A stretch of DNA of 64,000 nt, taken from Gracilibacillus dipsosauri. GTDB taxonomy: Bacteria; Bacillota; Bacilli; Bacillales; Amphibacillaceae. Each line of letters begins with the position of its first letter. The stretch's first letter is position 1. A program made the position numbers and the translations under genes. Location: assembly GCF_003176895.1 (NCBI RefSeq), contig NZ_QGTD01000021.1, forward strand, positions 62,001 to 126,000. Direction: 5' to 3'. The notes under the pieces were generated by a model that did not search any database, had not been told where the DNA came from, and saw only the letters and a list, made by a program, of their open reading frames with translations. Positions 34,235-43,370 of the stretch are shown piece by piece.

Positions 34235-35515
34235 GTGAATAAATTTATGGATTTTTTAGAGAGAGTGCTATTACCTATTGCGGATAAATTAAATAATAAC
34301 CGTTATTTATCTGCATTGCGTGATGGCTTTATGGTTGCATTGCCATTGATCATATTTGGTTCCATTTTTGTTGTTATCGCTAATTTCCCGTTTTTAGATA
34401 AGTTTTTAAGTGAGGATGCCTATGCAGCTTACCAGAATGCTCTTGGACCAGCATCTGCTGCAACCCTTAGCATCATGGGTATATTCGTTATCATAGGTAT
34501 AGGGTATAAACTAACCGAGCATTATGGAGTCGATGCCATCTATGGAGGGGTAGTTGCGCTTGCTGCATTTCTTATCTTAACCCCTCAAGTATTAGAAGGT
34601 GTTTCCGGTGTTATCCCAACATCAAGTATTGGCGCTGAAGGGATGTTCTTAGGAATCTTTACTGCCTTTATTTCAGCAGAATTATATCGTTTTTTCGTAC
34701 AAAAGAATTTAACAATCAAAATGCCAGCAGGTGTACCAGGAGCAGTATCCAGATCATTTAGTGCACTAATTCCGATTACATTAACGTTATCCGTATTTTT
34801 AGTGATTCGTATTATTTTCAGCTATACACCATTTGATACCGTACAAAACTTTATTTATACCGTAATCCAACAGCCACTAACGGTGTTAGGAAGTGGACTT
34901 CCTGCAACACTTATTGCAGTTCTACTCATCCAAATCTTCTGGTTCTTTGGATTACATGGACAAATTATTATTAATTCCGTATTTGATCCAATTTGGTATG
35001 CGTTAAATGATGAAAACTTACAAGCATTTCAAGCTGGAACAGAGCTTCCGAATATTGTAACAAAGCAATTTATTGATACCTTCCTTGTTGGAATGGGTGG
35101 ATCAGGTATGACCTTAGCTGTTGTTATCTTAATCTTTATGATTGGGAAAAGTAGACAGCTAAAAGAATTAGGTAAATTAGGTGGACCAGCAGGTATCTTT
35201 AACGTGAATGAGCCTATTATCTTTGGATTACCGATTATTATGAATCCAATTATCATAATACCGTGGTTAATAGCGCCAGTAGTCGTAACGATCATTACCT
35301 ATTATGCAATGTCCATTGGGCTAGTTCCACCACCAGCTGGTATTATCGTACCGTGGACAACACCACCAATCTTGAGTGGATTCTTAGCTACCGGTAATGC
35401 ATGGCAAGGAGCAGTGCTTCAAATGTTCAACATTATTGTAGTTGGTATTATTTGGTGGCCATTCTTGAAAGTATTAGACAAAAATTATTACGAAAATGAA
35501 GCAAAAGGTGAATAG
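34235..35515 (+). CDS. PTS lactose/cellobiose-type EIIC permease
   Basis: A 426-residue membrane permease of the LicC/CelB family with about ten membrane segments and the conserved GLHGQIIINSVFDP (about residue 232) and FNVNEPIIFGLPI (about 325) loops that hold the sugar. The start is GTG 34235 after AAGGGGGC. It works with the EIIB and EIIA encoded on either side to import beta-glucosides such as cellobiose, as the GH1 gene downstream suggests. Confidence 0.93.
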   Translation: MNKFMDFLERVLLPIADKLNNNRYLSALRDGFMVALPLIIFGSIFVVIANFPFLDKFLSEDAYAAYQNALGPASAATLSIMGIFVIIGIGYKLTEHYGVDAIYGGVVALAAFLILTPQVLEGVSGVIPTSSIGAEGMFLGIFTAFISAELYRFFVQKNLTIKMPAGVPGAVSRSFSALIPITLTLSVFLVIRIIFSYTPFDTVQNFIYTVIQQPLTVLGSGLPATLIAVLLIQIFWFFGLHGQIIINSVFDPIWYALNDENLQAFQAGTELPNIVTKQFIDTFLVGMGGSGMTLAVVILIFMIGKSRQLKELGKLGGPAGIFNVNEPIIFGLPIIMNPIIIIPWLIAPVVVTIITYYAMSIGLVPPPAGIIVPWTTPPILSGFLATGNAWQGAVLQMFNIIVVGIIWWPFLKVLDKNYYENEAKGE

Positions 35516-35722
35516 AGTGTGACTCTATCAAGGGGGGTAACCTTCTGTGATAAGTATACTTTGGAAAGAGATTTACCATTCGTTTGTCGCCAAATAGCTA
35601 GATTTATTGGAAATTGGAAGTGGACGTCAAACGGACAGTCAGCGCAGTATAAATGAAAACCCCCAGGCCTTTCCCTGGGGAAACATTTTATTCTTATCAA
35701 ATTGTTAGTAGAGGTGAAGAGC
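35516..35722 (+). other. Structured gap inside the PTS operon
   Basis: Unlike the tight spacing elsewhere in the operon, 207 bases separate EIIC from EIIA. A short hairpin (ATAGAG...CTCTAT, 35511-35527) follows EIIC. A strong ribosome site AAGGGGGG precedes a GTG-started 16-codon frame (35547-35597). A GC-rich hairpin CCCCAGG/CCTGGGG lies near 35663-35685. No known protein or RNA family is recognised. Confidence 0.5.
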
Positions 35723-36028
35723 ATGGACTCAGTTACGGAAATCGCATTTCAAATTATTTTGTATGCAGGAAATGGTAGATCAAGTGCAATGGAAGCAATC
35801 CAGTATGCAAAAGAAAATAATTTTGATGAAGCAGATCGTCTAATTAAAGAAGCAACAGAAGAGTTAGGAAAAGCCCATGGCTTTCAAACAAAGCTATTGC
35901 AAGAAGAGGCTAATGGAGAAGGATCTAGTGTGAATGTTATACTTGTTCATTCACAAGATCATCTTATGACAGCAATGACCGTTAGAGATCTTGCTGTAGA
36001 AATCATTGAGATATACCGTAACAAATAA
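35723..36028 (+). CDS. PTS lactose/cellobiose-type EIIA
   Basis: A 101-residue helical trimer-forming phosphocarrier. The active-site block is HSQDH, in which H76 is the expected phosphorylated His and D79 the metal-binding Asp of the LacF/LicA family. ATG 35723 follows GAGGTGA by 7 bases, so the upstream in-frame codons are leader sequence. It lies 14 bases before the GH1 gene. Confidence 0.92.
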   Translation: MDSVTEIAFQIILYAGNGRSSAMEAIQYAKENNFDEADRLIKEATEELGKAHGFQTKLLQEEANGEGSSVNVILVHSQDHLMTAMTVRDLAVEIIEIYRNK

Positions 36029-36042
36029 GAGGGGGTAAAAGG

Positions 36043-37431
36043 ATGACAATCAATTACAAATTTCCAGAAGGCTTTTGGTGGGGAAGTGCAACTTCTGCTA
36101 CACAAATTGAAGGAGCAGCTGAAGAAGGAGCTAAAGGAAAAAATATATGGGACTACTGGTATGAAGTAGAACCAAATCGTTTTTTTGAAGATGTTGGACC
36201 AAAAGAAACATCCGACTTTTACCATCGTTATCAAGAGGATATTCAGTTAATGAAAGAGATTGGTCATAATACGTACAGAATGTCCATTTCATGGTCTCGT
36301 CTTATTCCTGGCGGTCGAGGAGAAGTAAACCCTGAAGCAGTCGCTTTTTACAATAAGGTGATCGATGAATTACTTGCCAAGGATATTGAACCATTTGTCA
36401 ACTTATTTCACTTTGATATGCCACTAGAGCTACAAGAAGAAGGTGGCTGGGAAAGTAGAGCGGTAGTTGATGCTTTTGTTGACTATGCGAAGGAAGCATT
36501 TCGTTTATTTGGAGATCGCGTAAAAAAATGGTTTACCTTTAATGAGCCGATTGTGCCAGTAGAAGGTGGATATTTATACGATTTCCATTATCCGAATGTA
36601 GTTGATGCTAAAAGAGCAACACAGGTTGCCTATCATACTGCCATTGCAAGTGCAAAGGCAGTGGAGGCATTCCGAGAATTTGAGATAAAAGAAGGAAAAA
36701 TAGGTATTGTCTTAAACTTAACGCCATCTTATCCTAGAAGCAATAACCCTGCAGATCTAAGAGCTTCTCGTATTGCGGATCTATTCTTTAATCGTAGTTT
36801 TCTTGATCCTGCTGTTTTAGGTGAGTACCCACAAGAGCTAATTAATATTTTGGAAGAGCATGGGCAATTACCTGTTACCGAAAAAGGTGACAAAGAGCTA
36901 CTAAAGCAGAATACAGTTGATTTATTAGGTGTAAACTATTACCAACCACGACGTGTAAAAGCGAAAGAACATTTGCCAAATCCATATAGTCCTTTCATGC
37001 CAGAATGGTTCTTCGATCATTACGAAATGCCGGGACGTAAGATGAATGTATACCGTGGCTGGGAGATTTACGAAAAAGGTATTTATGATATTATGATGAA
37101 TTTAAAAGAAAACTATGGTAATATAGAATCCTTTGTTTCGGAAAATGGAATGGGTGTGCAAGATGAGCATCGTTTCCTAAAAGATGGAGAGATTCAAGAT
37201 GATTACCGAATTGAGTTTATTAGCGAACATTTGAAATGGTTGCATAAGGCAATAGAAGAAGGCTGTAATGCGAAAGGCTATCATATGTGGACATTCATGG
37301 ATAACTGGTCATGGTCCAATGCCTATAAAAACCGCTATGGTTTCGTATCCGTAGATGTAAAAACGAAAGAGCGTACATTGAAGAAAAGTGCTCATTGGTT
37401 TAAGCAAGTATCCAATCAAAATGGTTTTTAA
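36043..37431 (+). CDS. 6-phospho-beta-glucosidase, GH1 family
   Basis: A 462-residue family 1 glycosidase with acid/base E168 in TFNEP and nucleophile E367 in SENGMG. The N-terminal FWWGSATSATQIEGA is the usual family start. The C-terminal KKSAHWFKQV region resembles the phosphate-binding loop of 6-phospho enzymes. It is last in the EIIB-EIIC-EIIA operon, so it hydrolyses the phosphorylated disaccharide made by that PTS. It is cytoplasmic. It overlaps functionally with the GH4 enzyme at 23933. Confidence 0.93.
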   Translation: MTINYKFPEGFWWGSATSATQIEGAAEEGAKGKNIWDYWYEVEPNRFFEDVGPKETSDFYHRYQEDIQLMKEIGHNTYRMSISWSRLIPGGRGEVNPEAVAFYNKVIDELLAKDIEPFVNLFHFDMPLELQEEGGWESRAVVDAFVDYAKEAFRLFGDRVKKWFTFNEPIVPVEGGYLYDFHYPNVVDAKRATQVAYHTAIASAKAVEAFREFEIKEGKIGIVLNLTPSYPRSNNPADLRASRIADLFFNRSFLDPAVLGEYPQELINILEEHGQLPVTEKGDKELLKQNTVDLLGVNYYQPRRVKAKEHLPNPYSPFMPEWFFDHYEMPGRKMNVYRGWEIYEKGIYDIMMNLKENYGNIESFVSENGMGVQDEHRFLKDGEIQDDYRIEFISEHLKWLHKAIEEGCNAKGYHMWTFMDNWSWSNAYKNRYGFVSVDVKTKERTLKKSAHWFKQVSNQNGF

Positions 37432-37447
37432 TAAGTTATGCTATGTG

Positions 37448-37473
37448 AAGGGGCTGGTTTTTACCAGTTCCTT
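37448..37473 (+). repeat. Stem-loop between GH1 and LicR-like genes
   Basis: AAGGGGCTGGT (37448-37458) pairs with ACCAGTTCCTT (37463-37473), two pairs being G-U. Only three T follow, so it is likely a partial terminator or processing stem that lowers expression of the regulator. Confidence 0.6.
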
Positions 37474-37513
37474 TGCGTACACTTATTGATGATGATGAAG
37501 GGAGGGAGACATA

Positions 37514-39430
37514 TTGTTGAACTCACGATTAAAAACGATCTTACGTGAATTAATGGCGGGAGAAGGACCGATATCCGGCACCTATTTAGCTAACATGAAT
37601 CAAGTGACATCAAGGACAACGAGAGAAGATATTAAGAAACTAAGTGAGCTATTAAATGAAAATGGTGCAACAATTGAAACGATAATGGGTAAGGGCTATC
37701 AATTAATGATTCAGGATGATAACCAATATCGGGAATTTTTGAAAACAATGTTTGCAGAGGAGTCTAATTCTGAGAAGCTGCCGAGGTCACCAGAAGAACG
37801 AATAGCTTATATTATAAGAAGATTGTTATTAAGTGAGGATTACCTTAAATTAGAGGACATAGCTGATGAAATTTATATAAGTAAGTCAACCATTCAAAAT
37901 GATATTAAAGAAGTAAGGAAAATTTTATTAAAATATGATATTACATTAGAATCACGTCCAAATTATGGCTTGAAGGTAACAGGAGATGAATTGAAGCTTC
38001 GTTTTTGCATGTCTGAATATATTTTCGATCGTAATGAACCAGTTACTGAGGTTTATTTAGATAGTGTCTCACAAAAGGATTCGGACAAGGTCGCAGAGAT
38101 TATTTTAAAGGAAATTAAATCCCATCACATTACGTTATCCGATATTGCAATGAATAATTTAGTAATCCATATTTTAATTGCTTATAAACGAATTAAGACA
38201 GGTAATCATGTAACCTTGTACAAACAGGATATGCAAGAGATTATCGAACAAGCAGAATATAATGTGGCAAAAGAAATTGTCCAAAAAGTGGAAGAGACAT
38301 TTGATGTTACTTTTCCAGAAGTGGAAGTTGCCTATATAGCGATTCATTTACTTGGAACGAAGTTACTAACACAATCAAGTGATGTGGTAGAACAAGTAAT
38401 GGATCAATCGATTATAGATTTAGTGAAAAAAGCATTGGATAGAGTGGAAGAAAAGCTTCAATTGGGTATTAGTGAGGACAAGGAATTGATTATGGCATTA
38501 CGCCTCCATCTTAAGCCTGCGATTAACCGATTTAAGTTTGGAATGAACATCCGAAACCCAATGCTTGAGGATATTAAAAATAATTATCCGCTTGCTTTTG
38601 AAGCAGGAATTATTGCAAGTATGGCAATAGAGGAAGAAAGCTCGACGAAAATCGACGAAAATGAGGTAGGATACTTAGCTCTTCACATTGGGGCTGCAAT
38701 TGAACGAAGAAAGCTAGTGTCTGGACCGAAGCGTTGTATTATTGTTTGTGCTTCCGGATTAGGAACATCCCAGTTGATTTATTATAAGTTAAAGTCCCAC
38801 TTTGGTCAGTACCTGGATATTGTAGGTTCAACGGAATACTATCAGCTTCACCAATATAACCTGCAAGAAATAGATTTTATTGTAAGTTCTATCCCAATAC
38901 CTAAAAAGCTGCCAATACCCGTGATTGAGGTGAATGCAATCCTTTCAAACCAGGATTTAGGTAAAGTAGAAACACTCGTCCTAGAAGAAAAGCATGAAAT
39001 GACACGCTTTCTCGGAAAGGATTTCACTTTTCTAAGAAAACAGCTTCATACAAAGGAACAGGTATTAGAGTATGTTGCAGAGAAATTGGGCGATATTGGT
39101 TTAATCGATGATGATTTCCTAGAAGCCATTTATGAAAGAGAGGACGTAGCACCAACAGCGTTCGGTAACCTTGTGGCAATCCCCCATCCGATTACACCGA
39201 AGACAAATGAAACCTTTTTATCAATTTGTACATTGGATAAACCTATTATGTGGGCCGAAAAGCCAGTTCAATTTATCTGTTTCCTCTGTGTAAAGAAAAA
39301 CAGCCAAGAGGATTTACAAGCAATGTATAAGGTTTTAGGAAAAGTAATTGAAAGCAGAAGGCTTGTGCAGCAGTTAATTAAGGCATCAGAGTTCGAGGAT
39401 GTAGTTAAAGTATTTCATGATATTGATTAA
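37514..39430 (+). CDS. PRD-containing PTS-regulated transcriptional activator (LicR/ManR-like)
   Basis: A 638-residue activator. The order is HTH_11 (about 1-65), Mga-type HTH (about 90-160), PRD1 (about 190-290), PRD2 (about 300-400), an EIIB-like domain with C412 in VCASGLGTS, and an EIIA-like domain with H558 in AIPHPI. Phosphorylation of PRD His residues by HPr and of the EIIB/EIIA sites by the PTS permease sets activity. It is a DNA-binding activator, not an RNA antiterminator, because it lacks the CAT domain. It sits after the operon it probably controls. The start is TTG 37514, 8 bases after GGGAGG. Confidence 0.9.
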   Translation: MLNSRLKTILRELMAGEGPISGTYLANMNQVTSRTTREDIKKLSELLNENGATIETIMGKGYQLMIQDDNQYREFLKTMFAEESNSEKLPRSPEERIAYIIRRLLLSEDYLKLEDIADEIYISKSTIQNDIKEVRKILLKYDITLESRPNYGLKVTGDELKLRFCMSEYIFDRNEPVTEVYLDSVSQKDSDKVAEIILKEIKSHHITLSDIAMNNLVIHILIAYKRIKTGNHVTLYKQDMQEIIEQAEYNVAKEIVQKVEETFDVTFPEVEVAYIAIHLLGTKLLTQSSDVVEQVMDQSIIDLVKKALDRVEEKLQLGISEDKELIMALRLHLKPAINRFKFGMNIRNPMLEDIKNNYPLAFEAGIIASMAIEEESSTKIDENEVGYLALHIGAAIERRKLVSGPKRCIIVCASGLGTSQLIYYKLKSHFGQYLDIVGSTEYYQLHQYNLQEIDFIVSSIPIPKKLPIPVIEVNAILSNQDLGKVETLVLEEKHEMTRFLGKDFTFLRKQLHTKEQVLEYVAEKLGDIGLIDDDFLEAIYEREDVAPTAFGNLVAIPHPITPKTNETFLSICTLDKPIMWAEKPVQFICFLCVKKNSQEDLQAMYKVLGKVIESRRLVQQLIKASEFEDVVKVFHDID

Positions 39431-39432
39431 AT

Positions 39433-39468
39433 GGCATTCCAGTAACGGAAAAAGGGAATGTCTTTTTT
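39433..39468 (+). terminator. Terminator after the LicR-like gene
   Basis: GGCATTCC (39433-39440) pairs with GGAATGTC (39455-39462) with one G-U pair, followed by TTTTTT. Confidence 0.85.
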
Positions 39469-39486
39469 GTTTGAATTAGAAGCTAT

Positions 39487-39523
39487 CACATTCGCTAAAA
39501 GAATAGCGGATGTGCGTTTTTTT
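39487..39523 (+). terminator. Second terminator in tandem
   Basis: CACATTCGCTA (39487-39497) pairs with TAGCGGATGTG (39504-39514), followed by a run of seven T. Two strong terminators in a row isolate the PTS operon from downstream genes. Confidence 0.9.
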
Positions 39524-39606
39524 AATTTGTAAATTTTTCGTCCCTTATAGAATGCGTTATAATGTGAGGAAATGGTTCTAAAATGTCTGAATAAGGGGTG
39601 CTGAGG

Positions 39607-39750
39607 ATGGGCTTAAAATCAAAACTTTTTAAGGCGTTACGAATATATAATAATGTACAAGCTGTCCGAAAGGGAAGAGTACATCATCGAACAAGCAACA
39701 GTATGAAACGGAGAATCATTTCCAAATTGATAAGGAAATTTTTTAAATAA
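39607..39750 (+). CDS. 47-residue basic protein, hypothetical
   Basis: An open frame of 47 codons starts at ATG 39607, 5 bases after GCTGAGG, and ends at TAA. The product is strongly basic (16 Lys/Arg and 2 His), with KALRIYNNVQAVRKGRV in the middle and KLIRKFFK at the end. It has no signal peptide. A terminator follows directly, supporting a real transcript. The pattern recalls small conserved Bacillaceae proteins of unknown role, but I cannot name the family. Confidence 0.65.
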   Translation: MGLKSKLFKALRIYNNVQAVRKGRVHHRTSNSMKRRIISKLIRKFFK

Positions 39751-39753
39751 ACG

Positions 39754-39784
39754 AAGGAGGGATCTAAGATGGGTCCCCTTTTTT
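39754..39784 (+). terminator. Terminator of the 47-residue gene
   Basis: GGGATC and GGTCCC pair around a short loop, with flanking AAGG/CTTT pairs and a T run after. It begins a few bases beyond the stop codon. Confidence 0.75.
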
Positions 39785-39909
39785 AAAATGTATGTAATAC
39801 TCAGATAGCCATTTGCAAGAACGATAAGCCGCTTTATTTCCAAAAACAATGGAATAGGAGTACAATAATATTTAGGGAATCGAAATAAATATTAAAGAAG
39901 GGATTAGAC

Positions 39910-41151
39910 ATTTTAGATCAAGAAAAACGAACAAAACGTAATCTTGGGATCATGTGGTTCGCCAATTTCTTTATTGGCGGTAGTATGACAATGGTTATTC
40001 CTTTTCTTTCATTATATATAGAAACACTAGGGGATTATCCTGATAAACTCGTGCAGCAATGGTCTGGATGGGTTTTTGCTATTACCTTCTTCATCGCCTT
40101 TTTAGTTGCACCGATTTGGGGGAGATTTGGTGATAAGCATGGACGGAAGAAGTTTTTAGTAATTGCTGGCTTTGGTTTAGGGGTTTGTGTGTTTTTTATG
40201 GGGTTTGTTACTACTGTGTTTCAGCTCTTTCTATTACGTATGTTAATGGGCTTTTTCTCTGGATTTATCTCCATGTCACAAGCGCTCATATCGACACAAA
40301 CTCCAAAACGAATCGCAGGAAAAGTGCTCGGAACATTACAAACAGGTAATGTAACAGGAAGCTTACTCGGTCCACTATTTGGAGGGATTTTAGCTGATTC
40401 ATTAGGCTATGCAACCACCTTTCAGATCACATCAATCACTTTATTTATGGCCGCTTTCTTTGTCTTGTTTGGTATAAAAGAAGTAAAGGTAGAGCAAAAA
40501 ACATCCGAACAGCGAAAAAGCTATTCAACGAGAGAAGTATTACAACATATCTTTTTCAATCCAGTACTTGTCATGGTAATGGTTATATCGATGTTTGTGC
40601 AAATTGCGAACTTTAGCATTCAGCCAATCCTGTCATTATTTGTGCATGAATTACATGGATCAGAGAGTATCGCCTTTTTCTCGGGATTAGCGTTTTCGGC
40701 AACTGGCCTAGGAAATTTGTTAATGGCACGTAATTGGGGAAAGCTCGCCGACAAAGTGGGTTATGAAAAGATTCTAATTTTACTATTGTTCTTATCAGCA
40801 TTGTTCTATCTTCCAGAGGCTTATGCATCGAATATTTGGCAATTAGTTGGATTGAGATTTTTATTAGGTATCGCTATAGGGGGAATTATACCGTTACGAA
40901 CTGCTTATATTCGTCAGGTTACACCATTAGCCATTCAAGGAGAAGTACTCGGTTATAATACAAGTGTCCGATTCTTAGGCAATATTATTGGACCATTAAT
41001 CGGTGGCTGGATTTCTGGCTTATATTCTATTTCCGCCGTTTTTTATTTTACAAGTGCCTTATTATTGATAAGTGGTATTGCATTATGGATAACGGTGTAT
41101 CGAAATACAAACTCCTCCTCACACCGATATCCAGCTCATTCTAAAGTGTAA
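39910..41151 (+). CDS. MFS drug/metabolite exporter (DHA1 type)
   Basis: A 413-residue carrier with twelve predicted membrane segments. GDKHGRKKF in the first cytoplasmic loop and GNVTGSLLGPLFGG in segment 5 are motif A and motif C of drug:H+ antiporters. The N-terminal residues before ATG 39952 (DQEKRTKRNLGI) fit relatives, whose first helix is preceded by such a basic segment, and AGAAGGG lies 7 bases before ATT 39910. No ATG, GTG or TTG is available there. An ATT start is therefore proposed; otherwise the protein would begin in the first helix at 39952. The exported compound is unknown. Confidence 0.82.
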   Translation: MLDQEKRTKRNLGIMWFANFFIGGSMTMVIPFLSLYIETLGDYPDKLVQQWSGWVFAITFFIAFLVAPIWGRFGDKHGRKKFLVIAGFGLGVCVFFMGFVTTVFQLFLLRMLMGFFSGFISMSQALISTQTPKRIAGKVLGTLQTGNVTGSLLGPLFGGILADSLGYATTFQITSITLFMAAFFVLFGIKEVKVEQKTSEQRKSYSTREVLQHIFFNPVLVMVMVISMFVQIANFSIQPILSLFVHELHGSESIAFFSGLAFSATGLGNLLMARNWGKLADKVGYEKILILLLFLSALFYLPEAYASNIWQLVGLRFLLGIAIGGIIPLRTAYIRQVTPLAIQGEVLGYNTSVRFLGNIIGPLIGGWISGLYSISAVFYFTSALLLISGIALWITVYRNTNSSSHRYPAHSKV

Positions 41152-41184
41152 AACAGTGGGAGGGAATACCCCTTTCCACTGTTT
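41151..41184. terminator. Bidirectional terminator between MFS and response regulator genes
   Basis: AAACAGTGG (41151-41159) pairs with CCACTGTTT (41176-41184), with an inner AGGG/CCCT pairing. It lies between converging genes and reads into T-rich sequence on the minus strand. Confidence 0.8.
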
Positions 41185-41197
41185 AAATGGTTTGTTA

Positions 41198-41884
41198 CTA
41201 ATGCTTAAATCTGTAGCCAACACCCCAAATGGTTTCAATGTAGCGGGGCTTTGCAGGATCCTTCTCGATCTTTTCTCGAAGCTTTCTAATATGAACTGTG
41301 ACAGTAGTACTATCTCCAAGTGCATCGTAACCCCAAATTCTCTCCAACAACTGCTCTTTACTAAAAACCTGATTTGGATTATTTGTGAGAAAGTATAACA
41401 AATCAAACTCTTTAGCGGTAAGAATTCTTTCTTCCTCATTTACATAGATTCTTCGGTCACGATGATCAATTACTAAGCCATTTATTGAGATGCTGGAATC
41501 CTTTTGCTGCTGATTTGTTAAACGATCATATCTCGAAATATGCGCTTTTACTCTAGCAACAAGTTCATTAGGATTAAAAGGCTTAACAATATAATCATCT
41601 GCTCCTCTGTTAAAGCCTTTTATCTTATCAATATCTTCTTTTCTTGCCGTCACCATCAAAATAGGAATATCTACAAATTGACGGAATTTTTGACATAATT
41701 CAAAGCCATCGATTCCTGGTAGCATAATATCAAGGAGAATCAACTCATATTTCACTCGTTTGGCGGAGACGAGCCCTTCATCACCTGTCGAAACAATATC
41801 TACTTCAAACCCACTTAGTTCGAGATAGTCTTTTTCTAAATTTGCTATGCTTTCTTCGTCTTCAATGATTAAAATTTTGCGCAT
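41198..41884 (-). CDS. OmpR/PhoB-family response regulator
   Basis: A 228-residue two-component regulator: receiver domain (about 1-115) with phospho-acceptor D52 in LILLDIMLPG, T/K switch residues in VTARK and KPFNPNEL, and a winged-helix output domain (about 130-228) ending VHIRKLREKIEKDP...GVGYRF. It directly follows its histidine kinase (the kinase stop and this start abut at 41885). Target genes are not evident; the three small membrane genes upstream in the same direction are candidates. Confidence 0.94.
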   Translation of the reverse strand: MRKILIIEDEESIANLEKDYLELSGFEVDIVSTGDEGLVSAKRVKYELILLDIMLPGIDGFELCQKFRQFVDIPILMVTARKEDIDKIKGFNRGADDYIVKPFNPNELVARVKAHISRYDRLTNQQQKDSSISINGLVIDHRDRRIYVNEEERILTAKEFDLLYFLTNNPNQVFSKEQLLERIWGYDALGDSTTVTVHIRKLREKIEKDPAKPRYIETIWGVGYRFKH

Positions 41885-42964
41885 TTATCTCACCTTTTTA
41901 AATCGGATATAGATGGATGTTCCATTCTTTTCTTTGCTTTCTGCCCAGATCGTACCACCATGTGCATCGACTATTTTCTTGACAATGGATAAACCTAAAC
42001 CACTCCCGCCTGTTGATGAATTTCGAGAGCTATCAGCTCGATAAAAGCTGTTAAATATAAAGGGCAACTCATCAGGGGCAATGCCTAGACCGTTATCTCT
42101 TATCACCATTTCTACATGGTCTTTGACAGATTGTAAGCTAACATCTATTTTTTGATCTTTCTTATTCATATATTTCAAGCTATTCTGCATAATATTGGTA
42201 ATCGCGCGGTATATTTTATCACGATCCGCATAAATCAGATACTGCTCATTCTGATTTGCATTCAATTCCACTTCTAAATCGTCTTGATAGAAGGTGAGCT
42301 CCCCTAAAAAATCACGAAGAAATGCATGTAAATCAAGTGGTTCAAAGTCGAATGGTACTTGAGCTAAATCTAGCTTAGAATACAAAAAAAGTTCATCTAT
42401 CAAGCCATCCATTTGTTCTGCCTTTTGGTAAATAGTGGATAAATAGCGCGATAGTTTTTCAGGAGAGTTGGCTACACCATCATGAATCCCTTGTATATAT
42501 CCCTTTATGGAGGTAATCGGTGTTTTTAAGTCATGGGAAATGCTTGCTATTAATTCTTGACGGTTCTCTTCATATTTATCTTGAAGAGTTCTTGCTTCTT
42601 TTAGACTAATACGCATTTCTTCAAAGTTGTTGGATAATTTGGCAAGTTCATCTTTCTTATTAGAATAGACACTGTAATCTAAATCTCCTTGTTTAATCCT
42701 TTCTGTAGCCTGGGATAGTTTTTGTATAGGTTTGAGAATGCTCCTCGAAACAAAATAGGTTAATAATCCGTTAGTGACAATAAGGACCAATAGAAGAGTA
42801 AAAAATCGAAGCCCACTAAAAAGCTCGATTGTTCTGCTATCGGTCTCTCTATTTAAAAATACAAAGAAAATAAACCCTAATACGATTTCAATCACAAATA
42901 GGCTCAATATAGGAAGGATGATCATGCCTATATTCGAGAGGATTAACCGTTTTTGGATAGACAT
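41885..42964 (-). CDS. Sensor histidine kinase
   Basis: A 359-residue membrane kinase with two N-terminal membrane helices and a very short outer loop between them, then HAMP (about 85-135), a HisKA domain with phospho-His in SISHDLKTPITS (about 145) and an HATPase domain with NSLKYM, DNGLGI and GGSGLGLSIV. The short outer loop suggests sensing within the membrane, as in kinases that respond to envelope stress or antibiotics. ATG 42964 is chosen because GGAGG is 8 bases upstream; GTG 42973 overlaps it. Confidence 0.93.
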   Translation of the reverse strand: MSIQKRLILSNIGMIILPILSLFVIEIVLGFIFFVFLNRETDSRTIELFSGLRFFTLLLVLIVTNGLLTYFVSRSILKPIQKLSQATERIKQGDLDYSVYSNKKDELAKLSNNFEEMRISLKEARTLQDKYEENRQELIASISHDLKTPITSIKGYIQGIHDGVANSPEKLSRYLSTIYQKAEQMDGLIDELFLYSKLDLAQVPFDFEPLDLHAFLRDFLGELTFYQDDLEVELNANQNEQYLIYADRDKIYRAITNIMQNSLKYMNKKDQKIDVSLQSVKDHVEMVIRDNGLGIAPDELPFIFNSFYRADSSRNSSTGGSGLGLSIVKKIVDAHGGTIWAESKEKNGTSIYIRFKKVR

Positions 42965-43040
42965 GACGGCCACCTCCTTTTACTTTTAGTATGGGATCTT
43001 TTCCTCATTATAATAAATACTCAGAAAAAGGCTATACCTT

Positions 43041-43229
43041 TCACTTATTTTTTTGATCTATTATAGGAACAATAACTGCACAAATGAGGGCAGTATAGTA
43101 TGGAAGAAATTTAATTCCAATAGGTTGGTGGAAAATGGTCATACCAATAATTCCAATTATACTAGATAGTGCGATACCTAATATGAATCCTCCAATTAAT
43201 CCCACTAATATGGCAATAAAAACTCTCAT
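43041..43229 (-). CDS. Small membrane protein, DUF5957-like
   Basis: A 62-residue protein with two or three hydrophobic helices, a glycine-rich start (ILVGLIGGFILGIALSSIIG) and a charged C-terminus (DQKNK). I recall this pattern in the DUF5957 family of Bacillus membrane proteins, whose role is unknown. AAAGGAGC precedes ATG 43229. It is third in a small cluster of membrane genes ahead of the two-component system. Confidence 0.7.
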   Translation of the reverse strand: MRVFIAILVGLIGGFILGIALSSIIGIIGMTIFHQPIGIKFLPYYTALICAVIVPIIDQKNK

Positions 43230-43245
43230 AATAATGCTCCTTTCT

Positions 43246-43362
43246 TCATTTTCTAATAATGATTAAATAAATGATGGTAAAAATAAATAAAGCAATAAAG
43301 ATTATAAAAATACTAATAATGAAATATTTAACTGAAAGCATTTGTAGAGAAATTTCTAACAT
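43246..43362 (-). CDS. 38-residue single-pass membrane peptide
   Basis: A frame of 38 codons from ATG 43362 to TGA lies exactly between two small membrane-protein genes, 8 bases after one and 16 before the next. The product has one long hydrophobic helix (residues about 13-35, IISIFIIFIALFIFTIIYL) and ends in RK. AAGGTG lies about 12 bases before the ATG. Gene spacing supports translation; function is unknown. Confidence 0.6.
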   Translation of the reverse strand: MLEISLQMLSVKYFIISIFIIFIALFIFTIIYLIIIRK

Positions 43363-43370
43363 TTCCCTAT

